Under the pieces are notes generated by a model. That model saw only the letters and a list, made by a program, of their open reading frames with translations. It was not told where the DNA came from and did not search any database. A program made the position numbers and the translations under genes. Shown here one piece after another: positions 1-7,936 of a stretch of 64,000 nt of DNA. Origin of the DNA: an uncultured Eubacteriales bacterium (GTDB lineage: Bacteria; Bacillota; Clostridia; Christensenellales; UBA1242); the NCBI GenBank assembly GCA_948514155.1, contig CAOQYA010000004.1, positions 1 to 64,000 of the forward strand. The letters run 5' to 3'. The stretch's first letter is position 1, and each line of letters starts with the position of its first letter.

Positions 1-106
1 TGTTATAGATATTAGAGGTGTCGTTTTTGTGCTTTATAAAATATACGATGTTCGGCAGCATGACAATAGCCATTATAGCGAGACCATAATAATTAAACCA
101 ATTCAT
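1..106 (-). CDS. N-terminal fragment of a small membrane protein (runs off the window)
   Basis: Reading leftward from an ATG at 106-104 the frame stays open to the window edge and gives about 35 residues beginning MNWFNYYGLAIMAIVMLPN, a hydrophobic helix followed by a basic, polar stretch (FIKHKND). This looks like the first membrane segment of a small integral membrane protein with the N-terminus near the membrane. No clear Shine-Dalgarno lies upstream; an in-frame TTG eight codons earlier is an alternative start. The family is not identified from so short a piece, and the rest of the gene is outside the window. Confidence 0.5.
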   Translation of the reverse strand, partial: MNWFNYYGLAIMAIVMLPNIVYFIKHKNDTSNIYN

Positions 107-140
107 AAGATAATAATAATACAAAGAGCATGTTTTACAA

Positions 141-180
141 AATAAAAAAGCGCCCTTTAAGGCGTTTTTTGGTGGACTTG
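141..180. repeat. Copy 1 of 40-bp direct repeat: tRNA-Lys 3' end plus terminator
   Basis: Bases 141-180 match 421-460 at 39 of 40 positions (difference at 150/430). The repeat consists of the A-tract, the CGCC-CTTTAA-GGCG hairpin with T-run, and the last bases of a tRNA gene (complement CAAGTCCACCA). At copy 2 it belongs to an intact tRNA-Lys; here the rest of the tRNA is missing. A duplicated tRNA 3' end is what site-specific integration or a tandem duplication leaves behind. Confidence 0.8.
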
Positions 181-420
181 GCAAGTGCGCGTTATGAGAC
201 GGAGCGCTGGCGGCGATGCGTCGAATGGCCAAATGCACGCAAACTTCTTGGCTTGCATTTCGACCCGGACGGTCCGGGGTTGCTGCATGGAGTGCAGCGG
301 CAAGTTCTAAGAACTTGCCTCGAGCCGGCGCAATAAAAAAGCGCCGCGAAGGGCGACTATTGATTTAACTCCGCTGGCGCTTCGTAAGCAGACGTTCCGC
401 CTTGGCGCTGCGTCAATTGC
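181..420. other. Hairpin-rich intergenic stretch between the two tRNA-end repeats
   Basis: No convincing gene is seen. The stretch is richer in G and C than its surroundings and holds successive inverted repeats: AAATGCA 231-237 with TGCATTT 254-260; CCCGGA 264-269 with TCCGGG 273-278; GCTGCA 282-287 with TGCAGC 293-298; GGCAAGTTC 299-307 with GAACTTGCC 311-319. A third A-tract plus GCGCC start (332-345) resembles the first bases of the flanking repeats, and with 350-356 can form another terminator-like hairpin on the minus strand. It may be a structured remnant of an integrated element or of decayed tRNA genes. Confidence 0.5.
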
Positions 421-449
421 AATAAAAAAACGCCCTTTAAGGCGTTTTT
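421..449 (-). terminator. Intrinsic terminator of tRNA-Lys
   Basis: On the minus strand, directly after the CCA end of the tRNA, AAAAAACGCC-TTAAAG-GGCG is followed by a T-run. The stem is short (CGCC/GGCG) but flanked by A and T tracts that extend it. Confidence 0.7.
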
Positions 450-460
450 TGGTGGACTTG
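421..460. repeat. Copy 2 of 40-bp direct repeat (overlaps intact tRNA-Lys 3' end)
   Basis: Partner of 141-180, one mismatch. Includes the tRNA acceptor 3' strand, CCA end and the downstream terminator of the intact tRNA-Lys gene. Confidence 0.8.
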
Positions 461-525
461 CGGGGGCTCGAACCCCGGACCCATTGATTAAGAGTCAATT
501 GCTCTACCAACTGAGCTACAAGTCC
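450..525 (-). tRNA. tRNA-Lys (anticodon CTT)
   Basis: The complement of 450-525 folds as a 76-nt tRNA with the CCA encoded. Acceptor stem GGACTTG pairs with CAAGTCC; the D arm is GCTC-AGTTGGTAGA-GAGC-like; the anticodon arm ATTGA-CTCTTAA-TCAAT has CTT at positions 34-36 after T33, reading the lysine codon AAG; the T arm is CGGGG-TTCGAGC-CCCCG. A terminator follows directly. The 3' end is duplicated at 141-180. Confidence 0.93.
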
Positions 526-603
526 ATATGCAAAGAATTTTGTTCTTGCAGTGCTTATTATATCAAAAAGGAAAGGTAAAAGTCAATAAATTAAACAAGA
601 TTT

Positions 604-774
604 TTAATTTATTTTGATCTCTCCATGCAACCTTTCATATTCTGCAATATGTCTCTTAAGCAAAAACTCAATTTCTTTGTTCTTCGTGCGGCCATTATTG
701 TCTGCAATGCGGCCGAGTTTGATAAGCATAGTTTCGGATATTCTAAGCGTGTATCGCGGATATTCTTTTCTCAT
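604..774 (-). CDS. Small Arc/MetJ-type ribbon-helix-helix DNA-binding protein, 56 aa
   Basis: A 56-codon gene on the minus strand, starting ATG at 774-772 behind AGAGAGG with good spacing. The product starts MRKEYPRYTLRISETMLIKL and continues GRIADNNGRTKNKEIEFLLK. This is the Arc-like pattern: a short basic beta strand (YTLRIS), helix A, a glycine/asparagine turn, and helix B (KEIEFLLKRHIAEYERL). Such proteins dimerise, insert the paired strands in the major groove and usually repress their own or nearby genes. No toxin gene lies next to it, so a toxin-antitoxin role is not supported; a plasmid- or phage-derived regulator is possible. It sits between the tRNA and rsmD. Confidence 0.75.
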   Translation of the reverse strand: MRKEYPRYTLRISETMLIKLGRIADNNGRTKNKEIEFLLKRHIAEYERLHGEIKIN

Positions 775-862
775 GATTTACCTCTCTTTGATTTTTTTAT
801 TGCTGGTCGGTGAAGATTGATGATATTAGTATACTATATTTTTAAAAAATTGCTTTTAAAAT

Positions 863-891
863 TTTACAAAAATGTCGGAATTTGATAAAAT
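863..891 (+). promoter_or_regulatory. Promoter of rsmD, predicted leaderless
   Basis: TTTACA (863-868), a 17-bp spacer, and TAAAAT (886-891). The expected start of transcription falls at or within a base of the ATG at 898, and no Shine-Dalgarno is present. Confidence 0.65.
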
Positions 892-897
892 GATATT

Positions 898-1425
898 ATG
901 AGAGTTGTATCAGGAACTAAAAAAGGCAAACGCTTACTTGAAAATAAGTGCTCGCATATTCGGCCAACGACCGATAAAGTTAAACAGGCGCTTTTCACAA
1001 AACTTCAATTTTTTGTTGAGGGGGCAAGGGTGCTTGATCTTTTTTGCGGCACAGGCGCACTTGGAATTGAAGCGCTTTCGCGCGGCGCAAGCGAAGTTAT
1101 TTTTGTGGATAATAATGTTAAAAGCGCTTCGCTTACAAAAGCCAACCTTAAAAACTTGGGGCTGGTTTCTAAGGTTGTCACGGCCGACGCCAGCAAGGTC
1201 ATAAAAAAGAGTTGGGGAAAGTTTGACCTCATTTTGCTTGACCCGCCTTACAAGTCGGGGCTTTATGAGCCAACACTTAAACAAATTTATGAACAGCAAC
1301 TTCTTAATGAAGAGGGGATTATTGTTTGCGAACACGCGAAAGAGGACACTTTTGACTATTCGCCATTTAAGGTGGCTGACGAAAAGCGCTATGGCACGAT
1401 TATGCTCACATATTTGACGCTTTAA
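898..1425 (+). CDS. rsmD: 16S rRNA (guanine(966)-N(2))-methyltransferase RsmD, 175 aa
   Basis: Methylates G966 of 16S rRNA in the assembled small subunit using S-adenosylmethionine. The N-terminus MRVVSGTKKGKRL matches the family start and fixes the ATG. The SAM-binding motif VLDLFCGTGALGIEA lies at about residues 45-59, an acidic SAM contact at D71, and the catalytic N-methyltransferase motif LDPPY at 114-118. The length is typical. No ribosome site precedes the ATG; the promoter -10 box ends six bases before it, so translation is probably leaderless. A terminator shared with the convergent gdpD gene follows. Confidence 0.92.
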   Translation: MRVVSGTKKGKRLLENKCSHIRPTTDKVKQALFTKLQFFVEGARVLDLFCGTGALGIEALSRGASEVIFVDNNVKSASLTKANLKNLGLVSKVVTADASKVIKKSWGKFDLILLDPPYKSGLYEPTLKQIYEQQLLNEEGIIVCEHAKEDTFDYSPFKVADEKRYGTIMLTYLTL

Positions 1426-1454
1426 AAAAACTTTGCGATTTGCAAAGTTTTTTT
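1424..1454. terminator. Bidirectional terminator between rsmD and the GDPD gene
   Basis: AAAAAACTTTGC-gatt-TGCAAAGTTTTTTT, a 12-bp stem that has A and T tracts on both sides and can serve both convergent genes. Confidence 0.85.
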
Positions 1455-1457
1455 AAA

Positions 1458-2186
1458 TTAAATTTTAGGCTCGAAACCTTCGAATATGATGTTGTCGCAA
1501 TATTTGACAACTCTTAAATATTCTTCTTGGCTTTTCACCGTCCAAGCAAGAAGCGGAAGTTTTTTAAATTTCTTAACAAACCTATTTGGCAGCGTTTTTG
1601 CTTCATACATAATAAAGTCGGCAGCGGCCATTTTCTTTGTGAGCAGCATTCTTTTCATGCCCCAGCGGGTGAGGAATTTCATTTTGACATTCTTTAAAAA
1701 GCCTGCAAGTTGGCCGCGAAGAAGGCTTGGCGCGTGCTCTTTGAAATATGAAAGCACGAGTGGGTTGAAAGATGCAACTGCAACTTCGCCGCTGTATCTT
1801 TCGAGCGTGTCAATAACCTTTTGCTCCAGTTGTCCCACTTTGGAGTTGTTTTTAACTTCAATAATAACAGGGGTTTGGCCGTCGATTGCCGAAAGTGCTT
1901 CCTCCAGTGTTGGAATTGTTTCCTTGCTGCCAGCAAGTTTGAGCATAGGCAGGTCTTGTTTAGTTAAAAATTTAAGATAGCCGTCATTGCCGGTCATTCT
2001 TGAAAGGCTTTCGTCGTGGAAAACAACAACAGTGCCGTCAGAGAGCATTTGCACATCAAGTTCAATCACATAGCCGTGAGCGATTGCGTTTTTAAAAGCC
2101 GAAATGGAATTTTCGGGAATTTCATTATTATGGAGGCCGCGGTGAGCGATAGGCGTTTCAACGAGCCAAGATTTGAAAAGGTCCAT
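1458..2186 (-). CDS. Glycerophosphodiester phosphodiesterase family protein, 242 aa
   Basis: Predicted cytosolic enzyme hydrolysing glycerophosphodiesters to glycerol-3-phosphate and an alcohol in phospholipid turnover. TIM-barrel GDPD motifs are present: AHRG with H15 and R16, PENS at 24-27, ELD at 42-44 (metal ligands), and VFHD with H57. IIEVKNN in the middle and AWTVKS near the C-terminus are also family patterns. No signal peptide is seen. The start ATG (2186-2184) follows AAGGAAAAAAGT. On the minus strand a promoter TTGTTA-N17-TATACT lies upstream. It is convergent with rsmD. Confidence 0.87.
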   Translation of the reverse strand: MDLFKSWLVETPIAHRGLHNNEIPENSISAFKNAIAHGYVIELDVQMLSDGTVVVFHDESLSRMTGNDGYLKFLTKQDLPMLKLAGSKETIPTLEEALSAIDGQTPVIIEVKNNSKVGQLEQKVIDTLERYSGEVAVASFNPLVLSYFKEHAPSLLRGQLAGFLKNVKMKFLTRWGMKRMLLTKKMAAADFIMYEAKTLPNRFVKKFKKLPLLAWTVKSQEEYLRVVKYCDNIIFEGFEPKI

Positions 2187-2318
2187 ACTTTTTTCCTTAA
2201 GATTATTTTTATATAACCAGTATACTACTTTTTTTTACATTTAACAAAGGTTTTTGCGACAAAATTCAAATTTAAACATTTCCTTTGTCAAAATGATTGT
2301 TTTATCGCTAAATTTTGA

Positions 2319-2324
2319 TATAAT
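2319..2324 (+). promoter_or_regulatory. -10 box (TATAAT) upstream of lepA
   Basis: A perfect TATAAT ends ten bases before the lepA ATG, with a weak TTGTTT 16 bases upstream. The GAGGAGG ribosome site lies between the box and the ATG, so the leader would be extremely short if this promoter is used. Confidence 0.5.
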
Positions 2325-2334
2325 TGAGGAGGTT

Positions 2335-4134
2335 ATGAAAGAAAACATTAGGAACTTTTGTATTATTGCACACATCGACCATGGAAAAAGCACGCTTGCT
2401 GACCGACTTATGGAGCAGACGAATTCTGTTGCGAAACGCGATATGCAGTCGCAACTTCTTGACAGCATGGAACTTGAACGCGAAAAGGGAATAACAATCA
2501 AACTCACCCCAACTCGCATGAATTATTCATTTGAAGGCAAGGACTATGTGCTCAATCTTATCGACACGCCGGGGCATGTTGACTTCACATATGAGGTGTC
2601 GCGCTCGCTTGCTGCATGCGAGGGTGCAATTCTTATTGTTGACGCTTCGCAAGGTGTGGAGGCTCAGACGCTTGCAAACGCATATCTTGCAATCGACGCA
2701 AACCTCGAGATTTTGCCGGTGATAAATAAAATAGACCTGCCTTCGGCGCGTCCCGACGAAGTTAAAAAGGAAATAGAGGATGTTGTGGGCTTGCCGGCCG
2801 AGGATGCGCCTTGCATTTCGGCAAAAGAAGGCACCAACATCGACGAGGTGCTCAGGCAAATTGTTTCCACTTTTCCTGCGCCTAAAGGCGACCAAAGTGC
2901 GCCGCTTAAGGGACTGATTTTTGACAGTTTTTACGATAACTTTAAGGGCGCAGTTTGTCTCGTTAGAATTTTTGATGGCGAGATTAAGGCGGGCGACCAA
3001 ATTTTATTCATGCAGACTGGCAAGAGATTTGATGTGACAGAAGTGGGCATTTTTACTCCGAAAATGGAGAGCGCAAATTCTCTTTCGGCGGGCGAAGTTG
3101 GATATGTAACAGCCTCAATTAAAAGCCTTTCCGAAGTCAATGTGGGCGACACTATAACACATGTGGAGAGACCGACATTGGAGCCTATGCCTGGCTACAA
3201 AGTTGTGCAGCCGGTTGTTTATTGCGGAGTATTTGCAGTGGACGGGTCGAAATATAACGAACTTAAGGAAGCACTGTTAAAACTTAAACTTAACGACGCC
3301 AGCCTTCAGTTTTCGCCCGAAGTTTCGCAGGCGCTCGGCTTTGGATTTAGATGTGGATTTTTGGGCCTATTGCACCTTGAAATTATCACCGAGCGCATCG
3401 AGCGCGAGTTTAATATCGATATTATCACCACCGCGCCGAGCGTGTCATATAAGGTGATAAAAACAAATGGCGACGAACTGGAAATTTCAAATCCGGCAAA
3501 CTTACCTACGCCAGTTGAAATTGAAAAGATATATGAACCTATGCTTAAGGCAAGTATTTTCACGCCTCCAGCATATGTTGGTGCAATTATGCAGTTGTGT
3601 CAAGATAAGCGTGGCGTGTACAAGAACATGGTTTATCTTGATGCGTCTAGGGTGCGCCTTGAGTACAGCTTGCCGCTCGGCGAAATTATTTATGATTTCT
3701 TTGACAGGCTTAAATCGGCTACGAAAGGGTACGCAAGTTTTGACTACGAAATGGACGGTTTTGCAGTAAGCAAACTTGTGAAGCTTGACATTCTTCTTAA
3801 CGGCGAGAAGTGCGATGCGCTTTCTCTTATCGTGCATGAAGAGTCGGCATATTCGAGAGGAAGAGCAATTGCTGAGAAACTTAAAAAGATTATCCCTCGT
3901 CAACTTTTTGAAGTGCCTATTCAAGCCGCGATTGGAAACAAGATTATCGCAAGAGAAACGATTAGTGCGCTTAGAAAAGATGTGCTTGCAAAGTGCTATG
4001 GCGGTGATGTGACAAGAAAAAGAAAACTCCTCGAAAAGCAGAAGGAGGGTAAAAAACGAATGAGACAAATCGGGTCGGTGGAAATTCCTTCTGAAGCGTT
4101 TTTGTCAATTCTCAAATTGGATGACGAACAATGA
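2335..4134 (+). CDS. lepA: Elongation factor 4 (LepA) GTPase, 599 aa
   Basis: Ribosome-associated translational GTPase that can back-translocate tRNAs and assists initiation or ribosome assembly. The ATG at 2335, directly after GAGGAGG, gives the usual start [20 protein letters not shown]; an in-frame upstream ATG (2254) would add 27 residues that do not fit the family. The G1 motif AHIDHGKS is near residue 13, followed by DTPGH and NKIDLP. The LepA-specific C-terminal domain is present ([11 protein letters not shown], then [20 protein letters not shown]). hemW starts inside the last codons (ATGA overlap), the lepA-hemW pairing known from Bacillus and Clostridium. Confidence 0.96.
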   Translation: MKENIRNFCIIAHIDHGKSTLADRLMEQTNSVAKRDMQSQLLDSMELEREKGITIKLTPTRMNYSFEGKDYVLNLIDTPGHVDFTYEVSRSLAACEGAILIVDASQGVEAQTLANAYLAIDANLEILPVINKIDLPSARPDEVKKEIEDVVGLPAEDAPCISAKEGTNIDEVLRQIVSTFPAPKGDQSAPLKGLIFDSFYDNFKGAVCLVRIFDGEIKAGDQILFMQTGKRFDVTEVGIFTPKMESANSLSAGEVGYVTASIKSLSEVNVGDTITHVERPTLEPMPGYKVVQPVVYCGVFAVDGSKYNELKEALLKLKLNDASLQFSPEVSQALGFGFRCGFLGLLHLEIITERIEREFNIDIITTAPSVSYKVIKTNGDELEISNPANLPTPVEIEKIYEPMLKASIFTPPAYVGAIMQLCQDKRGVYKNMVYLDASRVRLEYSLPLGEIIYDFFDRLKSATKGYASFDYEMDGFAVSKLVKLDILLNGEKCDALSLIVHEESAYSRGRAIAEKLKKIIPRQLFEVPIQAAIGNKIIARETISALRKDVLAKCYGGDVTRKRKLLEKQKEGKKRMRQIGSVEIPSEAFLSILKLDDEQ

Positions 4135-5213
4135 TAGCCATATATGTGCATATTCCATTTTGTGAAAGTAAATGCGTTTATTGCGCATTTGCTTCTTTTT
4201 TGACGGGCGAGAAGGAAAGAGAAAAATATTTTGAAGTGTTAAAAAAAGAGATTGCGGCTTGCGATTTTGACGACCGCGATGTGCAGTCAATTTATTTCGG
4301 CGGAGGCACGCCGTCGTGCGTGAGTGAAGAGAAAATCGCAAGTGTTTTAGAGACGATAAAAAAGCACTTTCGTGTGCTTGAAAATGCCGAAATAACAATC
4401 GAGTGTAACCCTTGCTCGGCGAGTGAAAAGAAACTTGCCTCTTACAAAAATATGGGAATAAATCGCATCAGTTTTGGAGTTCAGTCTTTGGACGAAAATA
4501 TGCTTAAATTTTTAGGCAGACGGCACAATAAGTTGGGCGCGCTTGATGCGATAAAGCGCGCCACTGCCGCCGGCTTTGAGAACATTTCTGCCGACCTTCT
4601 TCTTGGTCTGCCGGCGGGGGATGTCAAGAAAGACGCTGCAAGGTTAATCAGAAATGGCGTCAAACACATATCGGCATATATGCTTCAAATCGAAGAGAAG
4701 ACTCCGCTTAAAAAAATGGTGGAGAGGGGAAAATTAAAATTGCCATCTGATGATGAAACGGCCGATAATTATCAAAAATTGGCTTCATTTTTACAAAAAA
4801 AGGGCTTAAAGCGCTATGAAATCTCTAATTTTGCTCTTCCTAGCTATGAAAGTAGGCACAACTCGGCTTATTGGACGGGTGGGCAATATATCGGCTTTGG
4901 CCTTGGCGCACATTCCTTTGACGGCAAAAATAAACGCTGGGCAAACGCCTCAAACTTTGAAGACTACTATGCTGGCCGCGTGCAAATTGAATCTCTATCA
5001 ACGAGCGAGCGCGACGAAGAAATAATTATGCTTGGACTTAGGTGCTCGTTTGGATTTAACATAAAAGAACTATCATTTGATATTTCAAAAAACAAAAGCT
5101 TCAACGAACTTTTGAAGCAAAACATTATCATTAAAAATGGTGATATAATCACCCTTAATTCCGATTTCTACGGCGTTTCCAACTCAGTGATTTTAAAACT
5201 TTTGGACGATTAA
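4131..5213 (+). CDS. hemW: Radical SAM heme chaperone HemW, 360 aa
   Basis: Radical SAM protein related to coproporphyrinogen III dehydrogenase; HemW members bind heme and deliver it to membrane proteins. The iron-sulfur motif is CESKCVYC (C11, C15, C18), without the extra N-terminal cysteine of true HemN enzymes, and GGGTPS follows near residue 60. The C-terminal HemN/HemW motif [20 protein letters not shown] is clear. The gene overlaps lepA by 4 bp and so is translationally coupled. Annotated HemN homologues of this length in Firmicutes are generally HemW, so a role in making heme is not implied. Confidence 0.92.
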   Translation: MIAIYVHIPFCESKCVYCAFASFLTGEKEREKYFEVLKKEIAACDFDDRDVQSIYFGGGTPSCVSEEKIASVLETIKKHFRVLENAEITIECNPCSASEKKLASYKNMGINRISFGVQSLDENMLKFLGRRHNKLGALDAIKRATAAGFENISADLLLGLPAGDVKKDAARLIRNGVKHISAYMLQIEEKTPLKKMVERGKLKLPSDDETADNYQKLASFLQKKGLKRYEISNFALPSYESRHNSAYWTGGQYIGFGLGAHSFDGKNKRWANASNFEDYYAGRVQIESLSTSERDEEIIMLGLRCSFGFNIKELSFDISKNKSFNELLKQNIIIKNGDIITLNSDFYGVSNSVILKLLDD

Positions 5214-5242
5214 AAAAACAAGGCGGGAAGCCTTGTTTTTTT
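5214..5242. terminator. Bidirectional terminator after hemW
   Basis: AAAACAAGGC-gggaa-GCCTTGTTTT with T-run; serves hemW and the convergent gene at 5248-6252. Confidence 0.85.
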
Positions 5243-5247
5243 GTGTA

Positions 5248-6252
5248 TTATCTGGAGAGAACTTCATCGTTAGGGTTTTTAACTATTTTGCTAAAGTCTG
5301 CTACGATTTGTTGCGAGTGACTATTATTCAATTTTTCCTCAAATTTATAAAGTTCATAATCTTTCATTTCTTTTGTTGCGCCGTCAAGATATAGTAAGGT
5401 GTTTTCATATGATGTATTTTCCGATAGAATGAAGTTATCGAGATTTCGAACAATAAGAAAATTTTTTAAGTTTCTATGTCTGCATGCTTTAAGCATCTCT
5501 ATTTGTTCTGGAGTAACTTGTTTTGGCAGATTATTTACTTTGTAATCTTTCATTGGATCGTTGCTTGTTAAAATGCAAAGCGTATCTTCTATTAAATTGA
5601 ATTGATTGCCTGCTTCATACGCTATAAAATCTAGTGCAAGATTGGGATCGATATTGGGAACTTCGTAAAGCATTTTAAAAAATGTTTCCATTCCATTAGA
5701 ATAATTTTTTTGAAATTGTTTGTTGCAATAAGCACATTCTGATTGTATACATTTTTGAAGGGAAGAAACTTCTTCTTTGGTTTTTACTTTCTTCATAATT
5801 TGCATAGTTAAGCTCGTATTGCAGGAGTGTTGTTCTTCAATATACTCAAGCAAAACTTTCGTTAATCCTTTCGTCGTTGGGCAATTTATGTTCGACAAAT
5901 AAAGGTTTATAGTTTCTCCGCCATAATAATGAGTTAGTTCTTTCCCTGTCATTGTTTCAAGTTTTTTTAATATTGCAAAATCTTGTTGCTCAAGATGTGG
6001 CGCTACAGCGGCAAGCCTCGCATAATCCCACACATTTTTCATATGAGTTGCTCTTAATGCAACTTTACGCAATTGTGTCCAATCTAATTCTTTATAAAAG
6101 TAACCTCGAACATATGCCTCGCTTGCAAAATCTGCGCATCGGTCTGGATTGTCTAATTTTACAAGCAGATCAATTTTTTTTTGCATGCTCGCAATATCCC
6201 ATGGTTGTAACCATTCGTGTAAAAGTTTATTTTTCGTTCTAAAAATTTTCAT
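5248..6252 (-). CDS. Uncharacterised 334-aa protein, possibly helical repeats
   Basis: Not recognised. The ATG at 6252-6250 sits behind AAGGAGAG; the frame is open 66 codons further upstream but that part overlaps the promoter and is unlikely to be coding. The product is soluble, leucine-rich and predicted mostly helical (for example DWTQLRKVALRATHMKNVWD and HLEQQDFAILKKL), which suggests HEAT- or Sel1-like repeats without a strict period. A CAYC pair occurs in the middle. Base use looks more AT-rich than the neighbouring housekeeping genes, and it splits hemW from the SRP operon, so it may be an acquired gene. It has its own promoter and terminator. Confidence 0.7.
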   Translation of the reverse strand: MKIFRTKNKLLHEWLQPWDIASMQKKIDLLVKLDNPDRCADFASEAYVRGYFYKELDWTQLRKVALRATHMKNVWDYARLAAVAPHLEQQDFAILKKLETMTGKELTHYYGGETINLYLSNINCPTTKGLTKVLLEYIEEQHSCNTSLTMQIMKKVKTKEEVSSLQKCIQSECAYCNKQFQKNYSNGMETFFKMLYEVPNIDPNLALDFIAYEAGNQFNLIEDTLCILTSNDPMKDYKVNNLPKQVTPEQIEMLKACRHRNLKNFLIVRNLDNFILSENTSYENTLLYLDGATKEMKDYELYKFEEKLNNSHSQQIVADFSKIVKNPNDEVLSR

Positions 6253-6271
6253 TATATCTCTCCTTAAGCTC

Positions 6272-6299
6272 ATTTTATCATAAATAAAATATTTGTCAA
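6272..6299 (-). promoter_or_regulatory. Promoter of the 334-aa gene
   Basis: Minus strand TTGACA (6299-6294), 16-bp spacer, TAAAAT (6277-6272) within ATGATAAAAT. It is back to back with the ylxM promoter. Confidence 0.8.
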
Positions 6300-6313
6300 T
6301 AGGGGATTTTTTG

Positions 6314-6343
6314 TTGACAAAGGGGAAAGGAGTGTGATATACT
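6314..6343 (+). promoter_or_regulatory. Promoter of ylxM-ffh
   Basis: TTGACA (6314-6319), 18-bp purine-rich spacer (AGGGGAAAGGAGTG), TATACT (6338-6343). The spacer resembles those of the promoters at 12482 and 24237. Confidence 0.8.
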
Positions 6344-6380
6344 CGGGTTGTAAAGTAAAAATGCTTTACGGAGAGAAAGG

Positions 6381-6620
6381 ATGAGTTTAGAGAACAATTT
6401 GCTTCTTGGCACGCTTTTTGATTTATATGGTCCGCTGCTTTCAAAGGCACAGCGTGGGATGATGGAGGACTATCTTTTAAAAGACCTCACCATTTCCGAA
6501 ATTGCTGAAAATCAGGGCATTTCGAGGCAGGCTGTTAAGGACGCTGTTTCAAAAGCGGAAAAAAAGTTAAAAGAATATGAAAGTAAACTTGGCTTTCTTA
6601 AAAGATTAAATGGAGAGTGA
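6381..6620 (+). CDS. ylxM: YlxM-family helix-turn-helix protein (SRP-associated), 79 aa
   Basis: Small protein with a sigma-70 region 4-like helix-turn-helix (LTISEIAENQGISRQAVKDA at about residues 37-56). In Gram-positive bacteria it is encoded just before ffh and is reported to modulate SRP function. The start follows GGAGAGAAAGG. Its last codons overlap the ffh ribosome site, so ffh translation is probably coupled. The length (79 versus about 110 residues in Bacillus) is on the short side. Confidence 0.88.
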   Translation: MSLENNLLLGTLFDLYGPLLSKAQRGMMEDYLLKDLTISEIAENQGISRQAVKDAVSKAEKKLKEYESKLGFLKRLNGE

Positions 6621-6621
6621 T

Positions 6622-7929
6622 ATGGCGCTTTTTTCCTCATTATCAGATAGATTTAATCACATATTTTCCAAACTCACAAAGCGCGGAAGGCTGACCGAAC
6701 TTGAAATTAAAGAAGCAATGCGCGAGGTGAGGATTGCTCTTCTTGAAGCCGATGTTAACTACATGGTGGCAAAGGACTTTGTTAAACGCGTTTCTGAAAA
6801 AGCGGTGGGTGACGAGGTTTTGAAGAGCCTCACGCCTTCGCAACAAGTGATTAAGATTGTTCGTGACGAACTGACTGAACTTATGAGTTCGAATAATCAA
6901 AAATTGACGATTTCTTCTGCACCGCCAACTATTATCATGCTTTGTGGATTGCAGGGCGCTGGAAAAACAACGATGTGCGCTAAACTTGCGGCACATTTAA
7001 AAAAGAGTGGCAAAAAACCTTTGCTTGTGGCTTGCGATATTTACAGACCGGCCGCGATTAGCCAGCTTCAAGTTGTTGGCAAGCAAGCAAACGCAGAAGT
7101 TTTTGAGCGCGGAACTCAAAACCCTGTTAAGACTGCAAAACAAGCGCTTGAACATGCTAAAAAACAGGGCTTCGATGTTGTTATTCTCGATACAGCGGGG
7201 AGACTGCATATAAACGAAGAATTGATGGACGAACTTAAAGCCATAAAAAAAGAAGTTTGTCCGCATGAAATCTTGCTGACGCTTGACTCCATGACCGGTC
7301 AGGACGCCGTCAATGTTGCAGAGGCGTTTAATAACGCACTTGACGTGACCGGCTTTATTCTCACAAAACTTGACGGTGACACCCGCGGCGGCGCTGCGCT
7401 TTCGATTAAGGCTATCACTGGCAAGCCGATTAAGTTCACCGGTGTGGGTGAGAAAATTGGCGATATCGAGCCGTTCTATCCCGACCGCATTGCTAGCCGA
7501 ATTTTAGGCATGGGCGATGTTCTGTCGCTTATCGAAAAGGCGCAAGAGGCTGTGACCGAAGAAGAAGCCAAGGCGATGGAGAAAAAACTTAGAGAAAACT
7601 CCTTCACCTTTGAGGACTATCTTGTGCAAGTGGAGCAAATGAAGAAAATGGGTTCGCTGACTGATATTCTTGCAATGATCCCAGGAGCGAGCGCCAAACT
7701 TAAAGGCGTGCAAATTGACGAAAACGAAATTCAAATCAACAAACACATCATTCAATCTATGACGCCGGAGGAGAGGAGAAATCCTGATATAATCAAAGCC
7801 TCGCGTCGTCAGAGAATTGCAAAGGGAAGCGGGACAAGTGTTCAGCAAGTGAATGCGCTTCTTCGGCAATTCGCTCAGTCCAAAGAGATGATGAAGATGT
7901 TTAAGAACAAAAAGGGACTGAGATTTTAA
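6622..7929 (+). CDS. ffh: Signal recognition particle GTPase Ffh, 435 aa
   Basis: Protein subunit of the signal recognition particle; it binds signal sequences and the SRP RNA (encoded at 27109-27373 in this window) and docks with FtsY. The ATG at 6622 follows GGAGAGTG; an in-frame ATG four codons upstream lacks spacing. NG domain: GLQGAGKT at residues 109-116, DTAGRL, TKLDGD. The M domain is methionine-rich (QVEQMKKMGS, then KMLKK-like C-terminal helices), and the C-terminus is short without a long tail. First large gene of the SRP and ribosome-maturation operon. Confidence 0.96.
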   Translation: MALFSSLSDRFNHIFSKLTKRGRLTELEIKEAMREVRIALLEADVNYMVAKDFVKRVSEKAVGDEVLKSLTPSQQVIKIVRDELTELMSSNNQKLTISSAPPTIIMLCGLQGAGKTTMCAKLAAHLKKSGKKPLLVACDIYRPAAISQLQVVGKQANAEVFERGTQNPVKTAKQALEHAKKQGFDVVILDTAGRLHINEELMDELKAIKKEVCPHEILLTLDSMTGQDAVNVAEAFNNALDVTGFILTKLDGDTRGGAALSIKAITGKPIKFTGVGEKIGDIEPFYPDRIASRILGMGDVLSLIEKAQEAVTEEEAKAMEKKLRENSFTFEDYLVQVEQMKKMGSLTDILAMIPGASAKLKGVQIDENEIQINKHIIQSMTPEERRNPDIIKASRRQRIAKGSGTSVQQVNALLRQFAQSKEMMKMFKNKKGLRF

Positions 7930-7936
7930 TCGGGGA

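Noticed and set aside
130..336. Open frame across the tRNA-end repeat
   Set aside because: It covers a terminator and hairpins, has no family pattern and no ribosome site.
346..420. Degenerate second tRNA between the duplicated ends
   Set aside because: Some tRNA-like stems (CAATTGAC, TTAAATCAAT) appear but no cloverleaf with T and D arms can be built.
604..774. RHH protein as antitoxin
   Set aside because: No toxin gene adjoins it; the neighbours are a tRNA and rsmD.
3502..4068. Long minus-strand frame inside lepA
   Set aside because: It is antisense to a conserved gene, with no ribosome site and no recognisable product.
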